From positions 9,080 through 73,079 of the forward strand of contig DAOTXX010000064.1 of the NCBI GenBank assembly GCA_034434835.1: a DNA stretch of 64,000 bases. Direction: 5' to 3'. A model generated the notes under the pieces. That model saw only the letters and a program-made list of their open reading frames with translations, was not told the origin of the DNA and searched no databases. Below, in pieces: positions 1 through 8,525 of the stretch. The first letter of the stretch is position 1. Every line of letters begins with the position of its first letter. The DNA is from JBGLNJ01 sp034434835 (GTDB taxonomy: Bacteria > Chloroflexota > Anaerolineae > Fen-1058). The translations under genes were made by a program, and so were the position numbers.

Positions 1-227
1 GGCGCCGAGATCAGCGTCAGACCATACAGCGCTACGCCGACGATCAAACCGACGCCATAAAGCACCAGTCCCACCTGGCCCGTGAATACGGATTGGACTG
101 CCGCGCCCAATAGCACGCCCAGCGCAGCCTTGAACTCGCGCCAGCCGGGCCGGCTGTGGTGAGTCAGGTAAGCTATGATCCAGCCCAAGACCGATCCAAA
201 GCTCAACGCACCGCACAAAACGATCAT
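1..227 (-). CDS. Partial small membrane protein, function unknown
   Basis: Reading the minus strand from an ATG at 227 gives an open frame of 75 codons that runs off the left edge, so the C-terminus is missing. It begins MIVLCGALSFGS and has two hydrophobic stretches (about residues 1-20 and 50-75) separated by a polar segment HHSRPGWREFK. This suggests an integral membrane protein with at least two helices. It is divergent from the zincin gene at 269, leaving about 40 bp for both start regions. I do not recognise the family. The continuous frame and hydrophobic pattern support a real gene, but the short visible part limits certainty. Confidence 0.5.
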   Translation of the reverse strand, partial: MIVLCGALSFGSVLGWIIAYLTHHSRPGWREFKAALGVLLGAAVQSVFTGQVGLVLYGVGLIVGVALYGLTLISA

Positions 228-268
228 ACGCAAAAGTATAGCCCGGACACGATTGAGACGCAAGTCAT

Positions 269-637
269 ATGAACCGCCGCGAGTTTGAGCGCCTGGTCGC
301 GCAAGCGTTGGACGACCTGCCCGACACTCTGAGGGATCGCCTCGACAATGTCGAGATCGTCGTGGAGCCATACGCCGACCCCGAGACCTTGCGCCAGGCC
401 GGGGTCCGTCATCCGATGGAACTGCTCGGGTTTTATCACGGTGTTCCGCTGACTGACCGCGGCCAGGGTTACACGCTCGTCTTGCCAGACAAGATCAGCA
501 TCTACCAGTTGCCCATCGAGCGCGCCTGCCGCACACCGGAGGCGATCCGCGCGCAGGTGCGCCGGACCGTGATGCACGAACTGGCCCACCACTTTGGCCT
601 GGACGACGATCAATTGCATGAACTCGATGCGTATTGA
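269..637 (+). CDS. Small zincin-type metallopeptidase
   Basis: A 122-residue soluble protein that ends in a metallopeptidase active site, MHELAHHFGLDDDQL at about residues 103-117. This is the HExxHxxGxxD zinc-binding pattern of the minimal zincin family (Zincin_1, formerly DUF1025). The motif gives two His ligands, the catalytic Glu and a third downstream Asp ligand. The length matches the family, which is usually 110-140 residues. There is no signal peptide, so it is probably cytoplasmic. Substrates of this family are not established. The gene stands alone, divergent from the partial gene at the left edge and followed by about 400 bp of repeat-rich non-coding DNA. Confidence 0.85.
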   Translation: MNRREFERLVAQALDDLPDTLRDRLDNVEIVVEPYADPETLRQAGVRHPMELLGFYHGVPLTDRGQGYTLVLPDKISIYQLPIERACRTPEAIRAQVRRTVMHELAHHFGLDDDQLHELDAY

Positions 638-638
638 A

Positions 639-970
639 TCACGGATTTCTCACGGCTTGCACAGATGGGCAAACATTCCGCCAAGGCAAGTTAGCGCAAT
701 AGGTCAAGTGGCGCCAAGAAAACGCAACTGTTCAACCGTCATTGCGAGGAGGCCCGCGGAGCGGACCGACGGCGCTGGTTACAGCGCGCAATCTCCTATC
801 CGCGTGGAGATTGCTTTGCGCCTCTGCAGGGCGCTCGCAGCCCTGACACCGCCCGCCAGAGCAATTGTGACAGCCCACGTGGTATACGGAGCGCACTTGG
901 ATTTTGTGAATTGGCCCGTAGTGACGACTTTAGTTGTCCAGGTTGGCAAGCGACTCAAGTCGCTACTACG
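639..970. repeat. Repeat-rich non-coding stretch after the zincin gene
   Basis: The 404 bp between the zincin stop and the M20 peptidase show no convincing gene. Three repeat-like elements are visible. At 639-670, right after the stop codon, CACRGAT-like words recur at 11- and 9-bp spacing; 31520-31551 has the same words at the same spacing. At 737-797 there is a CATTGCGAG...GCAATCTC element of the type also seen as CATTCTGAG...GAATCTC near 31563 and 35782. At 917-970 imperfect arms CGTAGTGACGACTT and AAGTCGCTACTACG form an inverted repeat. Confidence 0.6.
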
Positions 971-1041
971 AGCCGCTGAAATTCACAGATCTGAAAGGCG
1001 ATCAGTATAGACCAAGCTGAATAGAAAACAAGGAGATGAGC

Positions 1042-2394
1042 ATGGACAAGTTTGAAGCGTATGTGGAAGCGAATCGCGATCGGTTCATCGCCGAGCTGCA
1101 GGCTTTTTGCCGCCAGCCCAGCGTGGCCGCGCAGAATTGGGGCATGCGCGAGATGGCCGACTTGGTGCTGACGCGACTCGAGAAACTGGGCGCAGACGCG
1201 CGCATCATCCCGGTCGAGGGCGGCGCGCCGGTCGTCTATGGCGAGATCGGCAGCGGCCCGCGCACGCTGATGATTTACGATCACTATGACGTGCAGCCGC
1301 CGGAGCCGCTCGAGCTTTGGGAGACCGGTCCATGGGAAGCAGCCATTCGCGATGGGAAAATCTTTGCACGCGGCGTGGCCGACAACAAGGGCGATCTGTT
1401 GTGCCGCATCCAGGCGATCGAAACGTACCTGGCGACGATCGGGCCGCTGCCGCTCAAGATCAAATTCGTCTACGAAGGCGAAGAAGAGATCGGCAGTATC
1501 CATCTGCCGCAGTTTGTCAAGGAGAACCACCAACTCTTGCAAGGGGTAGATGGCTGTCTGTGGGAATTTGGCGGCAAGGATATTAACGAGCGATTCCAAC
1601 TCACCTGCGGACTCAAGGGCATTGTCTATGTCGAATTGCATGCGCACGGGGCGAATCGCGATCTGCACTCGGCGTTGGCCGCGATCGTCGTGGACCCGGC
1701 GTGGCGGCTGACGTGGGCACTGGCGACGTTGAAGGACGAGAGCGACAACATCCTGATTGATAATTTCATGAGCCATGTCCGCCCGCCCACTGAGGCCGAG
1801 AGGGAGACACTCAAGCACATCCCATTTGACGAAGAGAAGGAAAAGGCCGATTTCGGCATCCCGGCCTTTATCCGTAACTTGACTGGCCTCGAATTGCTCG
1901 AAAAGTATCTCTACGAGCCGACCTGCACGATCTGCGGCCTGTATTCGGGTTACATTGGTCAAGGCTCCAAGACTGTGTTGCCGAATCACGCCTTTGCCAA
2001 GATTGATTTCCGCCTGGTCCCTAACCTCACGCCCGACCTGGTCGTTGACCTGTTGAAGAAACATCTGGGGCGGCGCGGTTTTAGCGACATTGAGGTGAGC
2101 ATGACCGAGACCGGCGAAGAGGTCGCGCGCTCGTCGCTCGACTCGCCCATCGTCCGCGCCGCGGTCGAAGCAGCCCAAGCCGTGTACCCCAGCGCGCCGG
2201 TGATCAACCCGACTTCAGCGGGGAGCGGGCCAATGTACCCGCTGTGCCAGGCGTTGGGGATCCCGGCGGTGAGCGCAGGCTGCGGCTGGCATGGCGCGCG
2301 CGGACATGCGCCCAATGAGAGCATCCGCCTCGCAGATTACTTTCAGTGCATGTCCTTTATCCGCGAGCTGATCGATCACTTTGCGAGGATGTAG
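1042..2394 (+). CDS. M20 family metallopeptidase (dipeptidase-like)
   Basis: A peptidase of the M20 (CNDP/PepV/ArgE-like) family of about 450 residues, expected to hydrolyse dipeptides or N-acyl amino acids in the cytoplasm with a two-metal centre. The visible metal and catalytic motifs are YDHYDVQPPEP (His and Asp ligands, about residue 81), ADNKGD (bridging Asp, about 114) and EGEEEIGS (catalytic Glu pair, about 147). A C-terminal HGARGHAPNE segment carries the last His ligand. Two ATGs are possible, at 1036 and 1042. The ribosome-binding site AAGGAG at 1030-1035 abuts the first and is correctly spaced for the second, so 1042 is preferred. The gene converges on the lipid-kinase-like gene. 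Confidence 0.9.
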   Translation: MDKFEAYVEANRDRFIAELQAFCRQPSVAAQNWGMREMADLVLTRLEKLGADARIIPVEGGAPVVYGEIGSGPRTLMIYDHYDVQPPEPLELWETGPWEAAIRDGKIFARGVADNKGDLLCRIQAIETYLATIGPLPLKIKFVYEGEEEIGSIHLPQFVKENHQLLQGVDGCLWEFGGKDINERFQLTCGLKGIVYVELHAHGANRDLHSALAAIVVDPAWRLTWALATLKDESDNILIDNFMSHVRPPTEAERETLKHIPFDEEKEKADFGIPAFIRNLTGLELLEKYLYEPTCTICGLYSGYIGQGSKTVLPNHAFAKIDFRLVPNLTPDLVVDLLKKHLGRRGFSDIEVSMTETGEEVARSSLDSPIVRAAVEAAQAVYPSAPVINPTSAGSGPMYPLCQALGIPAVSAGCGWHGARGHAPNESIRLADYFQCMSFIRELIDHFARM

Positions 2395-2400
2395 ATCAAA

Positions 2401-2431
2401 GCTTCCCACAGGCCCGGTGCCTACGGGAAGC
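2401..2431. terminator. Bipartite hairpin between convergent genes
   Basis: Arms GCTTCCC and GGGAAGC enclose a second short stem AGGC/GCCT. The hairpin sits between the convergent M20 and lipid-kinase-like genes and could stop transcription from both sides. It lacks a proper U tract, so the terminator role is an inference. It resembles the two-part hairpins at 25167 and 27896. Confidence 0.4.
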
Positions 2432-2442
2432 GCAATGAATCA

Positions 2443-3366
2443 TCAGACAATGACTCGAAGCTTGCGCGGCAAGATTTCCATCATGAGCGCTTTGGCGCAG
2501 GTGGCATAGATCTCGCCGTCGGCGTGAACGGCATAGCCCTCCTCGCAGCGCACGGTCACATGTTTGGCGCGCATCATGTGCACGTGAGGGTTGGTGGCTT
2601 GCGTGCCCTTCATAAAGAGCGGGATCAGCATGAACATTTCAACGCGGCGAACCTGATCGACCAGGCAGATGTCAAACAGACCATCATCCATTTCGGCTTG
2701 CGGCGTGACATAGAATCCGCCACCGAGTCGCCGCCCATTGGAAACCGAGATCATCATCATCGGGCGCTCGATGCGCTGGTCGTCTAGTTCGACGATGGCG
2801 CGCGGCGCGCGATAATACCACAGCATCGTCTGCAGCACCGCCAACGTGTACATCAGGAACCCGCGCGCCCAACTGAGCTTGCGGCTCACAATGTTGACCG
2901 TGCCATCAAAACCGATGCCCACACCGTTGCCAAAGTAACGGCCGTGATCAGAATCGCCCCAGATTCGGCCCAGGTCAATCCAACGTGTCTTGCCCGTGTA
3001 AAAGTAGCGGAGGATGGCCTCGAGTGTTTTGCGATCGTGCGCGCGCGGCATGCCCAGCATCCACGCGAAATCATTCCCCGACCCGATCGGGATCAGGCCG
3101 AGCGCGGCACGGCTATTCTCGCCGTGTCCGCTCCTCATCAGGCCATTGACCACTTCTTGCGCCGTTCCATCGCCGCCCGCGGCGGCAATGATGTCATAAC
3201 CTTCCTCACAGGCGCGCGTGGCCAGCTCAATAGCTTCGCCAGGCCGGGACGTCTCCACCCAACTGACCTCGCCGTTCTCGCTCAGCCATGATCGAATGTG
3301 CGGCCCCAACTCGCGGGCGTGTCCGTGATCGGCGGCCGGGTTGAAAATTACCTGGATTCGTGGCAT
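2443..3366 (-). CDS. Diacylglycerol/lipid kinase family protein
   Basis: A 307-residue protein of the DAGK/YegS family, which phosphorylates lipids such as diacylglycerol at the inner membrane face. The N-terminus reads PRIQVIFNPAADHG, followed at about residues 64-68 by the signature GGDGT (context AAAGGDGTAQEVVNGL), then IPIGSGNDFAWML, the second nucleotide-binding element. Length and order match the family. An upstream in-frame ATG exists at 3378, but GGGGAG lies directly before the ATG at 3366, which is therefore chosen. The exact lipid substrate cannot be read from the sequence; sphingosine-kinase-like activity is an alternative. Confidence 0.85.
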   Translation of the reverse strand: MPRIQVIFNPAADHGHARELGPHIRSWLSENGEVSWVETSRPGEAIELATRACEEGYDIIAAAGGDGTAQEVVNGLMRSGHGENSRAALGLIPIGSGNDFAWMLGMPRAHDRKTLEAILRYFYTGKTRWIDLGRIWGDSDHGRYFGNGVGIGFDGTVNIVSRKLSWARGFLMYTLAVLQTMLWYYRAPRAIVELDDQRIERPMMMISVSNGRRLGGGFYVTPQAEMDDGLFDICLVDQVRRVEMFMLIPLFMKGTQATNPHVHMMRAKHVTVRCEEGYAVHADGEIYATCAKALMMEILPRKLRVIV

Positions 3367-3510
3367 CTTGCTCCCCATCGCGGCGAGCCTTGCGAAGGCT
3401 GTATATGCGTGTAATTAAAACACTGCAAACAGCACAAGGTAACGCTTGCCCCCCTACATAAAGCATGCTATACTCTCGCGCAATTACGTCAATCGGCGCA
3501 GTTCCTCGTT

Positions 3511-3538
3511 TTGACAACGTGAGCAATTTGACTACAAT
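3511..3538 (+). promoter_or_regulatory. Sigma-70-type promoter for the MutL-like membrane operon
   Basis: TTGACA at 3511-3516 and TACAAT at 3533-3538 with a 16-bp spacer lie 35 bp before the first gene of the operon. This is the best promoter match in the 3379-3573 gap. No operator-like symmetry was seen around it. Confidence 0.6.
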
Positions 3539-3573
3539 TATCGTCGCATCACAAGCGATTACATGGCAAAGTT

Positions 3574-3849
3574 GTGATCAGGTTAGAAGGCACTCGGCGC
3601 GAGCAATTGATTGAAGAATGGACCACACGGCTGGAGCGATGGGGATGGATGCCTGTTGCTCCGGTCCTGTTCCAGGTGCTTCGGCCACTGGGATTTCTCG
3701 GCAGCCAGGCCGTGTTGTTCGGGCAGCCTCTCTTGACGCTGTTTGCAGACGGCCAAATGTGGTCAGAATTGTCATCGTTGCTGGATGATCAAGACGCGCT
3801 GGGTCAGATTGAGAACCGCTTGATCGGCACAGATCACCCGGCCTCTTAG
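3574..3849 (+). CDS. Small protein, first gene of the membrane operon
   Basis: A 91-residue protein starting at a GTG. The N-terminus is charged and helical (RREQLIEEWTTRLERWGW), followed by a hydrophobic/aromatic middle (VAPVLFQVLRPLGFLGSQAVLFGQPLLTLF) and a polar tail. The middle may be a membrane-associated or hairpin segment. I recognise no family. It is placed in the operon because it directly follows the promoter, ends 11 bp before the next gene and runs in the same direction as the whole cluster to 11.4 kb. The GTG start is the first plausible one downstream of the promoter. Confidence 0.6.
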   Translation: MIRLEGTRREQLIEEWTTRLERWGWMPVAPVLFQVLRPLGFLGSQAVLFGQPLLTLFADGQMWSELSSLLDDQDALGQIENRLIGTDHPAS

Positions 3850-3860
3850 GAGCAAGTTCA

Positions 3861-4607
3861 GTGCCAGAGCCTACACTCATTGCGGGTCTATTCATCGCTG
3901 CGGTGATAGGCGCGTTGGTCATCGGGCGTGCCTGGGCTGCCCGTCATCCCACTGTGCGTCCGTTGCAGGGCTTTCGGGTACTGCCGGGCCAGCAGAGCCG
4001 CGCGATCGAAAGTGGGCAAAGCTTTCACATCGCGCTGGGCACTGGCAGCGTGAGCAGCAGTGACACGGCGACCACGTTGGCAGGGTTGGCCGTGTTGGAA
4101 TCTCTGGCCGACGAAGCCGCCGCAACGGATACCCCTCCCACAGTGACCGTAGCAGATCCGACGACCCTCGCCCTGGCGCAAGATGTTCTCCGCCGCGCCT
4201 ACATCCGTCACGGCAATCTGGCCGGTTTCGATCCGCGCTCGGTCCGCTACGTAGCGGCCTCGCCTCTGCCTTACGCAGCAGGGGTGATGGACATTCTCGC
4301 CAGCGAAGATACGTCGGCCAGCGTCATGGCCGGCGTGTTCGGCACGGAAGCCGCGTTCATTGCCGAAGAAGGCTCCAAGCAAGGATTCCTTCAGGTGGCC
4401 GGCGCGGCTGATCCCACGCCATTGGGCGTCATGTACCCCTCGGTGAACCACCTGCTGATCGGCGAAGAGATGTTTGGCGCCGGCGCGTACATCAGCGAGC
4501 ACCCCTCGCACGTGGCCAGCCTGTTGGCGCAAGATGTCGCTCGCTTGGTGCTGTTCCTGATCATTCTCGCCGCCTGGCTCGGTGGGCTGCTTGGAGGCGC
4601 CCGGTGA
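3861..4607 (+). CDS. DUF6754-like membrane-anchored protein
   Basis: A 248-residue protein with a transmembrane helix at each end (about residues 5-24 and 226-245) around a soluble domain. The domain begins ARHPTVRPLQGFRVLPGQQSRAIESG, continues FHIALGTGSVSSSDTATTLAGLAVLE, and ends with SVNHLLIGEEMFGAGAYISE. I match this to the DUF6754 family of environmental bacteria from memory, with moderate confidence. Biochemical function is unknown. The start is a GTG. Its stop codon overlaps the GTG start of the next gene (GTGA at 4604), which indicates translational coupling. Confidence 0.65.
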   Translation: MPEPTLIAGLFIAAVIGALVIGRAWAARHPTVRPLQGFRVLPGQQSRAIESGQSFHIALGTGSVSSSDTATTLAGLAVLESLADEAAATDTPPTVTVADPTTLALAQDVLRRAYIRHGNLAGFDPRSVRYVAASPLPYAAGVMDILASEDTSASVMAGVFGTEAAFIAEEGSKQGFLQVAGAADPTPLGVMYPSVNHLLIGEEMFGAGAYISEHPSHVASLLAQDVARLVLFLIILAAWLGGLLGGAR

Positions 4608-5287
4608 AGCGCTACCTTCCCTCCGTCGTTGTCATGGCAGTCGGCTGGATCACATTGCTCACTTATTTCCTGCCTGGCCTGGTGTTCGTCCGGTTGCTCT
4701 TGGTCGAGGTGGCGATCATTGTGGTCGCATTGGGCATGATCCTGGGCGCCGGGAATGTGCTCTCAGTCCATCTGACCCAGGTCTCGCGCGGGCCATCCAG
4801 GTTCTTGAGTTTTGTGTTGGTGGCCAGCTTCCTGATTGTGTTCATGGTCTCTTTCATCTTTGAGGGAGGCGCGGACCTGGCAAGCAAGTTTGTGGCAGGG
4901 CGCATGGTACAAGATGCCCCCCACATCGCGCAGCAAGGCGTCGCTGGCCCGGTGATGGTCGGCGTGTATCAATACGTCCTGATCCCGACCCAATCTGCGC
5001 TCGCGGCGCTCCTGCCGTTCCTCCTGGCTTTTGCTGCCTACCGAACGTTGCGGATACGCACTGCGGCGAGCCGCGCCGGAGCTGCCGTATTTTTGATCAC
5101 AGCCATATTGGTGTTGTTGGGTCAGGTTCCACTCCTCAACTTGGGGTTTCTTGGTGATATACGCGAGTGGGTCGTGAGCGTATTGGCGATGGCCGGCATG
5201 CGTGGCATCCTGCTAGGCGTCGCTATTGGCATCACGGCGACCGCCTTGCGTGTGCTGATTGGGGCAGATCGCCCGACGAGTGACTGA
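4604..5287 (+). CDS. Polytopic membrane protein of the MutL-like operon
   Basis: A 227-residue, very hydrophobic protein with about six predicted helices: around residues 8-28, 30-48, 65-85, 125-145, 160-180 and 195-215. Between the third and fourth helices is a polar loop, GGADLASKFVAGRMVQDAPHIAQQG. No catalytic motif or known family is evident. The GTG start overlaps the previous stop and its own stop (TGA) overlaps the ATG of the following zinc-ribbon gene, so the three genes are probably co-translated and their products may form one complex. Confidence 0.65.
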   Translation: MKRYLPSVVVMAVGWITLLTYFLPGLVFVRLLLVEVAIIVVALGMILGAGNVLSVHLTQVSRGPSRFLSFVLVASFLIVFMVSFIFEGGADLASKFVAGRMVQDAPHIAQQGVAGPVMVGVYQYVLIPTQSALAALLPFLLAFAAYRTLRIRTAASRAGAAVFLITAILVLLGQVPLLNLGFLGDIREWVVSVLAMAGMRGILLGVAIGITATALRVLIGADRPTSD

Positions 5288-7782
5288 TGATCACCTGTCC
5301 GAATTGCGGCGCATCGAATCCAGACCATAACCTGTTTTGTGACCGGTGTGACACCCGACTGCCTTCATCGGGTGCGTCGAGTAGCCGCCGTTGCCCGATG
5401 TGCGGCAAGGCTAACCCGCCAGGTAGCGACACGTGTGTCTCGTGCGGCGCGCGCCTGGTTCCAGTGACAGGCCCACTGGCCCAGCAACCTGCGCCGACTT
5501 TACGTCCTTCGGCAGCGGAAACGATAGCTGCCAAGCCAACGCCACCTGCAGCCGCGCCCAAACCCGAGCCTCCGCTGGGGCCTTCCGACGACTGGCTCAG
5601 CAGCTTGCGCGGCGCGCTGCCCGAGCAGACCGCACCTGAAGAAGAGATTCCAGACTGGTTGCGCGGCGAGCCTTCCGCGCCGGTCGAAGTTGAACCGCCG
5701 GAACTCGATCTCGCGGCGCGATTGGGTGGAGCGCAAGCCGCTCAGCCCGAAGCTCCCGACTGGCTCCAACAACTTGCGCCCAAGCCTTCCGCTCCAGCAG
5801 TTCCTGCGCCCGCGCCTGTGGAACAAGTACCTGATTGGCTCCAGCAACTTGCGCCCACACCTCCCAAGGCGGCGCCTCCGTCTCCTGCTCCGGCGGCTCC
5901 GCCACCCGGCGACCAAGTGCCCGATTGGCTCAAGCCATTTGCTCCGGCGGCGGCGGTTGCCGCAAGTGCCCAGCCTGCGCCTGCCGCACCGCCCTCTGCA
6001 GAACCAGAGCCTCGCCGGATGTCACCCAAGCCGCCTGTGCCACCTGCTACAGCCGCGCCAACGCCAGGCGAGGCCGAGATTCCCGATTGGCTCAAGGAGC
6101 TTGCGCCGACACCGGCTCAAGCTCCATCCAAGCCTGCAGCGCCCACACCCGCGGAAGCCCAAGTTCCCGATTGGCTCAAGCCACCTGCGCCGACAGCTCC
6201 CCAACCTGCAGAAGCCGAGGTGCCCGATTGGCTCAAAGGGCTGGGGCCTACGCCGGCACCTGTCGAGGCCAAGGCTCCTCCACCTGCCTTCATCGAGCCT
6301 GCTGCTGCTCCGGTAGCCGCCGAAGCAGAGGTGCCGGATTGGCTGCGCGAACTGACCGCAACTCCTGCTGCGCCCCCACCGGCTGGCCCGGCCTTGGTCG
6401 CTGAGCAAGTGCCAACTGTCGAGACGCCGCTGTGGCTCGCCGAGATCAGCGCTCAACCAACCCCGGCAGAAGCTCAGATCGAGTCCCCGGAGTGGCTGAA
6501 GGAACTGCAGGTGCAGGCTCCAACAGAACTACCTGTGGCCCCGGTTCAGGTTCCTGCACTTGCCGAAGAAGCGCCCGCCGAGGCTGCCGAGGAGTTGCCG
6601 GACTGGCTGAAGGAACTGGGGCCAGCAGGCGCGCCTGCCGCTCGGGCGCCGGTGTTCACTGGGCCGCCTGCTCCGACTCCGGCCCTGCAGCCTGAAGCCA
6701 TTGGCCTGACGACTGCCCCACTTCCGGCGTGGCTGCAAAAGCTTGCGCCCCGCGAGGTGGCCCCAGAGGCAGAGAAAGAACCCGCTGAAACTGAGGGCCT
6801 ATTGGCCGGGGTGCATGGCCCATTGCCAGCAGCGCCCATCATCACGCAAAAGGCGACCGGCGAGCGCCGCCCGATGCGTCCTGAAATTCCCGCCGCCGAT
6901 CTGTCGCGCGCGGGGACGCTGCAAGAACTGCTTGCGCGTGGCCCAGCCCGGGTTGTCCGTCGCGAGGTCCAAAGCCGCGCGCAAAGGCTGTGGTTCAACA
7001 CGCAACGCTGGTTCATCTTTCTGGTCATCCTGGCAGTCGCCCTCATCCCACTCTTGCAACCAGATTGGGCAGTGATATTGGTGAGGGCACCGCTGTTCAA
7101 ACCTGCCACCAACCATGTGTTCCAGAGCATCCAGGCCCTCAAGCCGGATGCGACGGTCTTGGTGTCGTTCGACTATGACGCGAGCCAGGCCCCCGAGATG
7201 GACACCCAAGCGCGCGTGCTGTTGCGCCACCTGGCAGCGCGCAAGGCGCGCGTCAATGTGGTCAGCTTGTATCCCACCGGCCCGGCTGTGGCAGAAGCGG
7301 TCATCCATCAGGTCAACCAGACGCTCACGGTCACCGAGCGGGTCAATATAGCCAGCCTCAAGTACGTGCCTGGCCAGGATATGGCAGTGGCCTTTATATC
7401 GGGCGACGTGCTCACGTCGTCGTTGGTTATTGAACTGGCCGCCACCCCCGAAACCTTGCGCTGGTGGGTCGAGCAGACGTCGGCGCTCCGGGAACCGCCA
7501 GTTTCCCAGCAGCCCCCGCCGCTGTTGGCGGGCGTCAGCGCTGCAGCCGAGCCAATGTCTCAGCCGTACTATCAGAGCGAACAGATCAAAGGCATGTTGG
7601 CTGGCGTCCCCGATGCCACAGCCTACCGGCTCAAGCTTCGTGAGGTGGTCAAGGACGATCAGACGCCATTGCCCAGTGTGCTCGCGCCGCTGGCGTCCAT
7701 CGGTCTTGCCAACGGGGCGCTCGTGTTGTTGATCCTGATCGGCGGCCTGGTCCAACTCGCTACAGGAGGCAGACGCAGATGA
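5287..7782 (+). CDS. Zinc-ribbon protein with PDWL repeats and two membrane helices
   Basis: An 831-residue modular protein. Residues 1-60 contain two zinc ribbons (CPNC...CDRC and CPMC...CVSC). Residues about 95-500 are a Pro/Ala-rich, low-complexity region with roughly 13 copies of a short motif of the form [I/V]PDWL[K/Q]xL, spaced 20-45 residues apart. A transmembrane helix at about 565-590 (WFIFLVILAVALIPLL) precedes a compact domain of some 200 residues. A final helix (GALVLLILIGGLVQLA) is followed by a short basic tail. The repeats look like linear docking motifs on a disordered cytoplasmic arm. Function is unknown. The gene overlaps both neighbours by 1-4 bases. Confidence 0.7.
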   Translation: MITCPNCGASNPDHNLFCDRCDTRLPSSGASSSRRCPMCGKANPPGSDTCVSCGARLVPVTGPLAQQPAPTLRPSAAETIAAKPTPPAAAPKPEPPLGPSDDWLSSLRGALPEQTAPEEEIPDWLRGEPSAPVEVEPPELDLAARLGGAQAAQPEAPDWLQQLAPKPSAPAVPAPAPVEQVPDWLQQLAPTPPKAAPPSPAPAAPPPGDQVPDWLKPFAPAAAVAASAQPAPAAPPSAEPEPRRMSPKPPVPPATAAPTPGEAEIPDWLKELAPTPAQAPSKPAAPTPAEAQVPDWLKPPAPTAPQPAEAEVPDWLKGLGPTPAPVEAKAPPPAFIEPAAAPVAAEAEVPDWLRELTATPAAPPPAGPALVAEQVPTVETPLWLAEISAQPTPAEAQIESPEWLKELQVQAPTELPVAPVQVPALAEEAPAEAAEELPDWLKELGPAGAPAARAPVFTGPPAPTPALQPEAIGLTTAPLPAWLQKLAPREVAPEAEKEPAETEGLLAGVHGPLPAAPIITQKATGERRPMRPEIPAADLSRAGTLQELLARGPARVVRREVQSRAQRLWFNTQRWFIFLVILAVALIPLLQPDWAVILVRAPLFKPATNHVFQSIQALKPDATVLVSFDYDASQAPEMDTQARVLLRHLAARKARVNVVSLYPTGPAVAEAVIHQVNQTLTVTERVNIASLKYVPGQDMAVAFISGDVLTSSLVIELAATPETLRWWVEQTSALREPPVSQQPPPLLAGVSAAAEPMSQPYYQSEQIKGMLAGVPDATAYRLKLREVVKDDQTPLPSVLAPLASIGLANGALVLLILIGGLVQLATGGRRR

Positions 7783-8522
7783 TCCCGCCCATTGACGTGA
7801 TCACGACGACCGTCGCTGCGCTGCTGACGTTGTTTGTATTCGGCTATTTGTTGGGCGACTTGCCTGGTCTTGGCGCGCTGTTCAAGTTCTTGTATCGCCT
7901 GGCGATGCACGTCCTCATCGGCGCAGGTGTGGCGTACGCGTTTGCTGTTGCCATGTGGAGCATTATCTTTCAACGCGTTGCGGTGCGCCTGGTGCAATTC
8001 GCCGCCGAGTTCACACGAGTCGGCTTTCAGATTTCGCAAGTCAGCCCGGAAGGTTGGTTCAACTTGAGCGTCCCTGCTGTGGGCGTTGTGCTGGGCGGAC
8101 TGTTGCTTTTCAAGCTCAGCCGCAGCACAGCCTGGTTGGGCAATCTTGCCACCAGCTATCTGGTCGGCGTGGGATTGGCAGTCGCCCTGGGCGGCGCGCT
8201 GATCGGAACCCTGTTCGCGCAGATCAGGGCGACCAGTCAGGCCGGGATCACGTTCACTTTATTGGACCCCCTGATCGTGTTAGTGGGCACACTGACGGCG
8301 CTGGTCGCCTTTACTTTTACGGCCACCGCACGCCGGGGCGTGCTGGGAGTGGTGTCGCGTGGTGTGCAGGGTGTCGGGGTTCTGGGGCGGCTCTTTGTGT
8401 ATCTTGCGCTCGGCGCGGCGTTTGCCGGAGCCTATGCAGCCAGTGTGGCCGTGCTCGTGGGGCGGCTGCAGTTCTTGATCGAGGCGCTCGAGACGATAGT
8501 GGGATACTTTTTAGGTGGCTAG
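7779..8522 (+). CDS. Second polytopic membrane protein of the MutL-like operon
   Basis: A 247-residue hydrophobic protein with about six helices (around residues 8-28, 38-60, 95-112, 120-145, 158-178 and 200-225). It starts MIPPIDVITTTVAALL and has no visible catalytic motif. It overlaps the zinc-ribbon gene by ATGA at 7779 and ends 3 bp before the MutL-like ATPase gene, so it is embedded in the same translationally coupled chain. A role as membrane partner of the ATPase is an inference from position only. Confidence 0.65.
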   Translation: MIPPIDVITTTVAALLTLFVFGYLLGDLPGLGALFKFLYRLAMHVLIGAGVAYAFAVAMWSIIFQRVAVRLVQFAAEFTRVGFQISQVSPEGWFNLSVPAVGVVLGGLLLFKLSRSTAWLGNLATSYLVGVGLAVALGGALIGTLFAQIRATSQAGITFTLLDPLIVLVGTLTALVAFTFTATARRGVLGVVSRGVQGVGVLGRLFVYLALGAAFAGAYAASVAVLVGRLQFLIEALETIVGYFLGG

Positions 8523-8525
8523 CCA

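Noticed and set aside
594..1010. Open frame of 138 codons in the gap after the zincin gene
   Set aside because: It overlaps the end of a well-supported gene, consists of repeat sequence, has no ribosome-binding site and shows no protein-like pattern.
955..2178. Long minus-strand open frame opposite the M20 peptidase
   Set aside because: The plus-strand gene has all catalytic motifs; the antisense frame is Arg/Gln/His-rich as expected for an antisense shadow in high-GC DNA.
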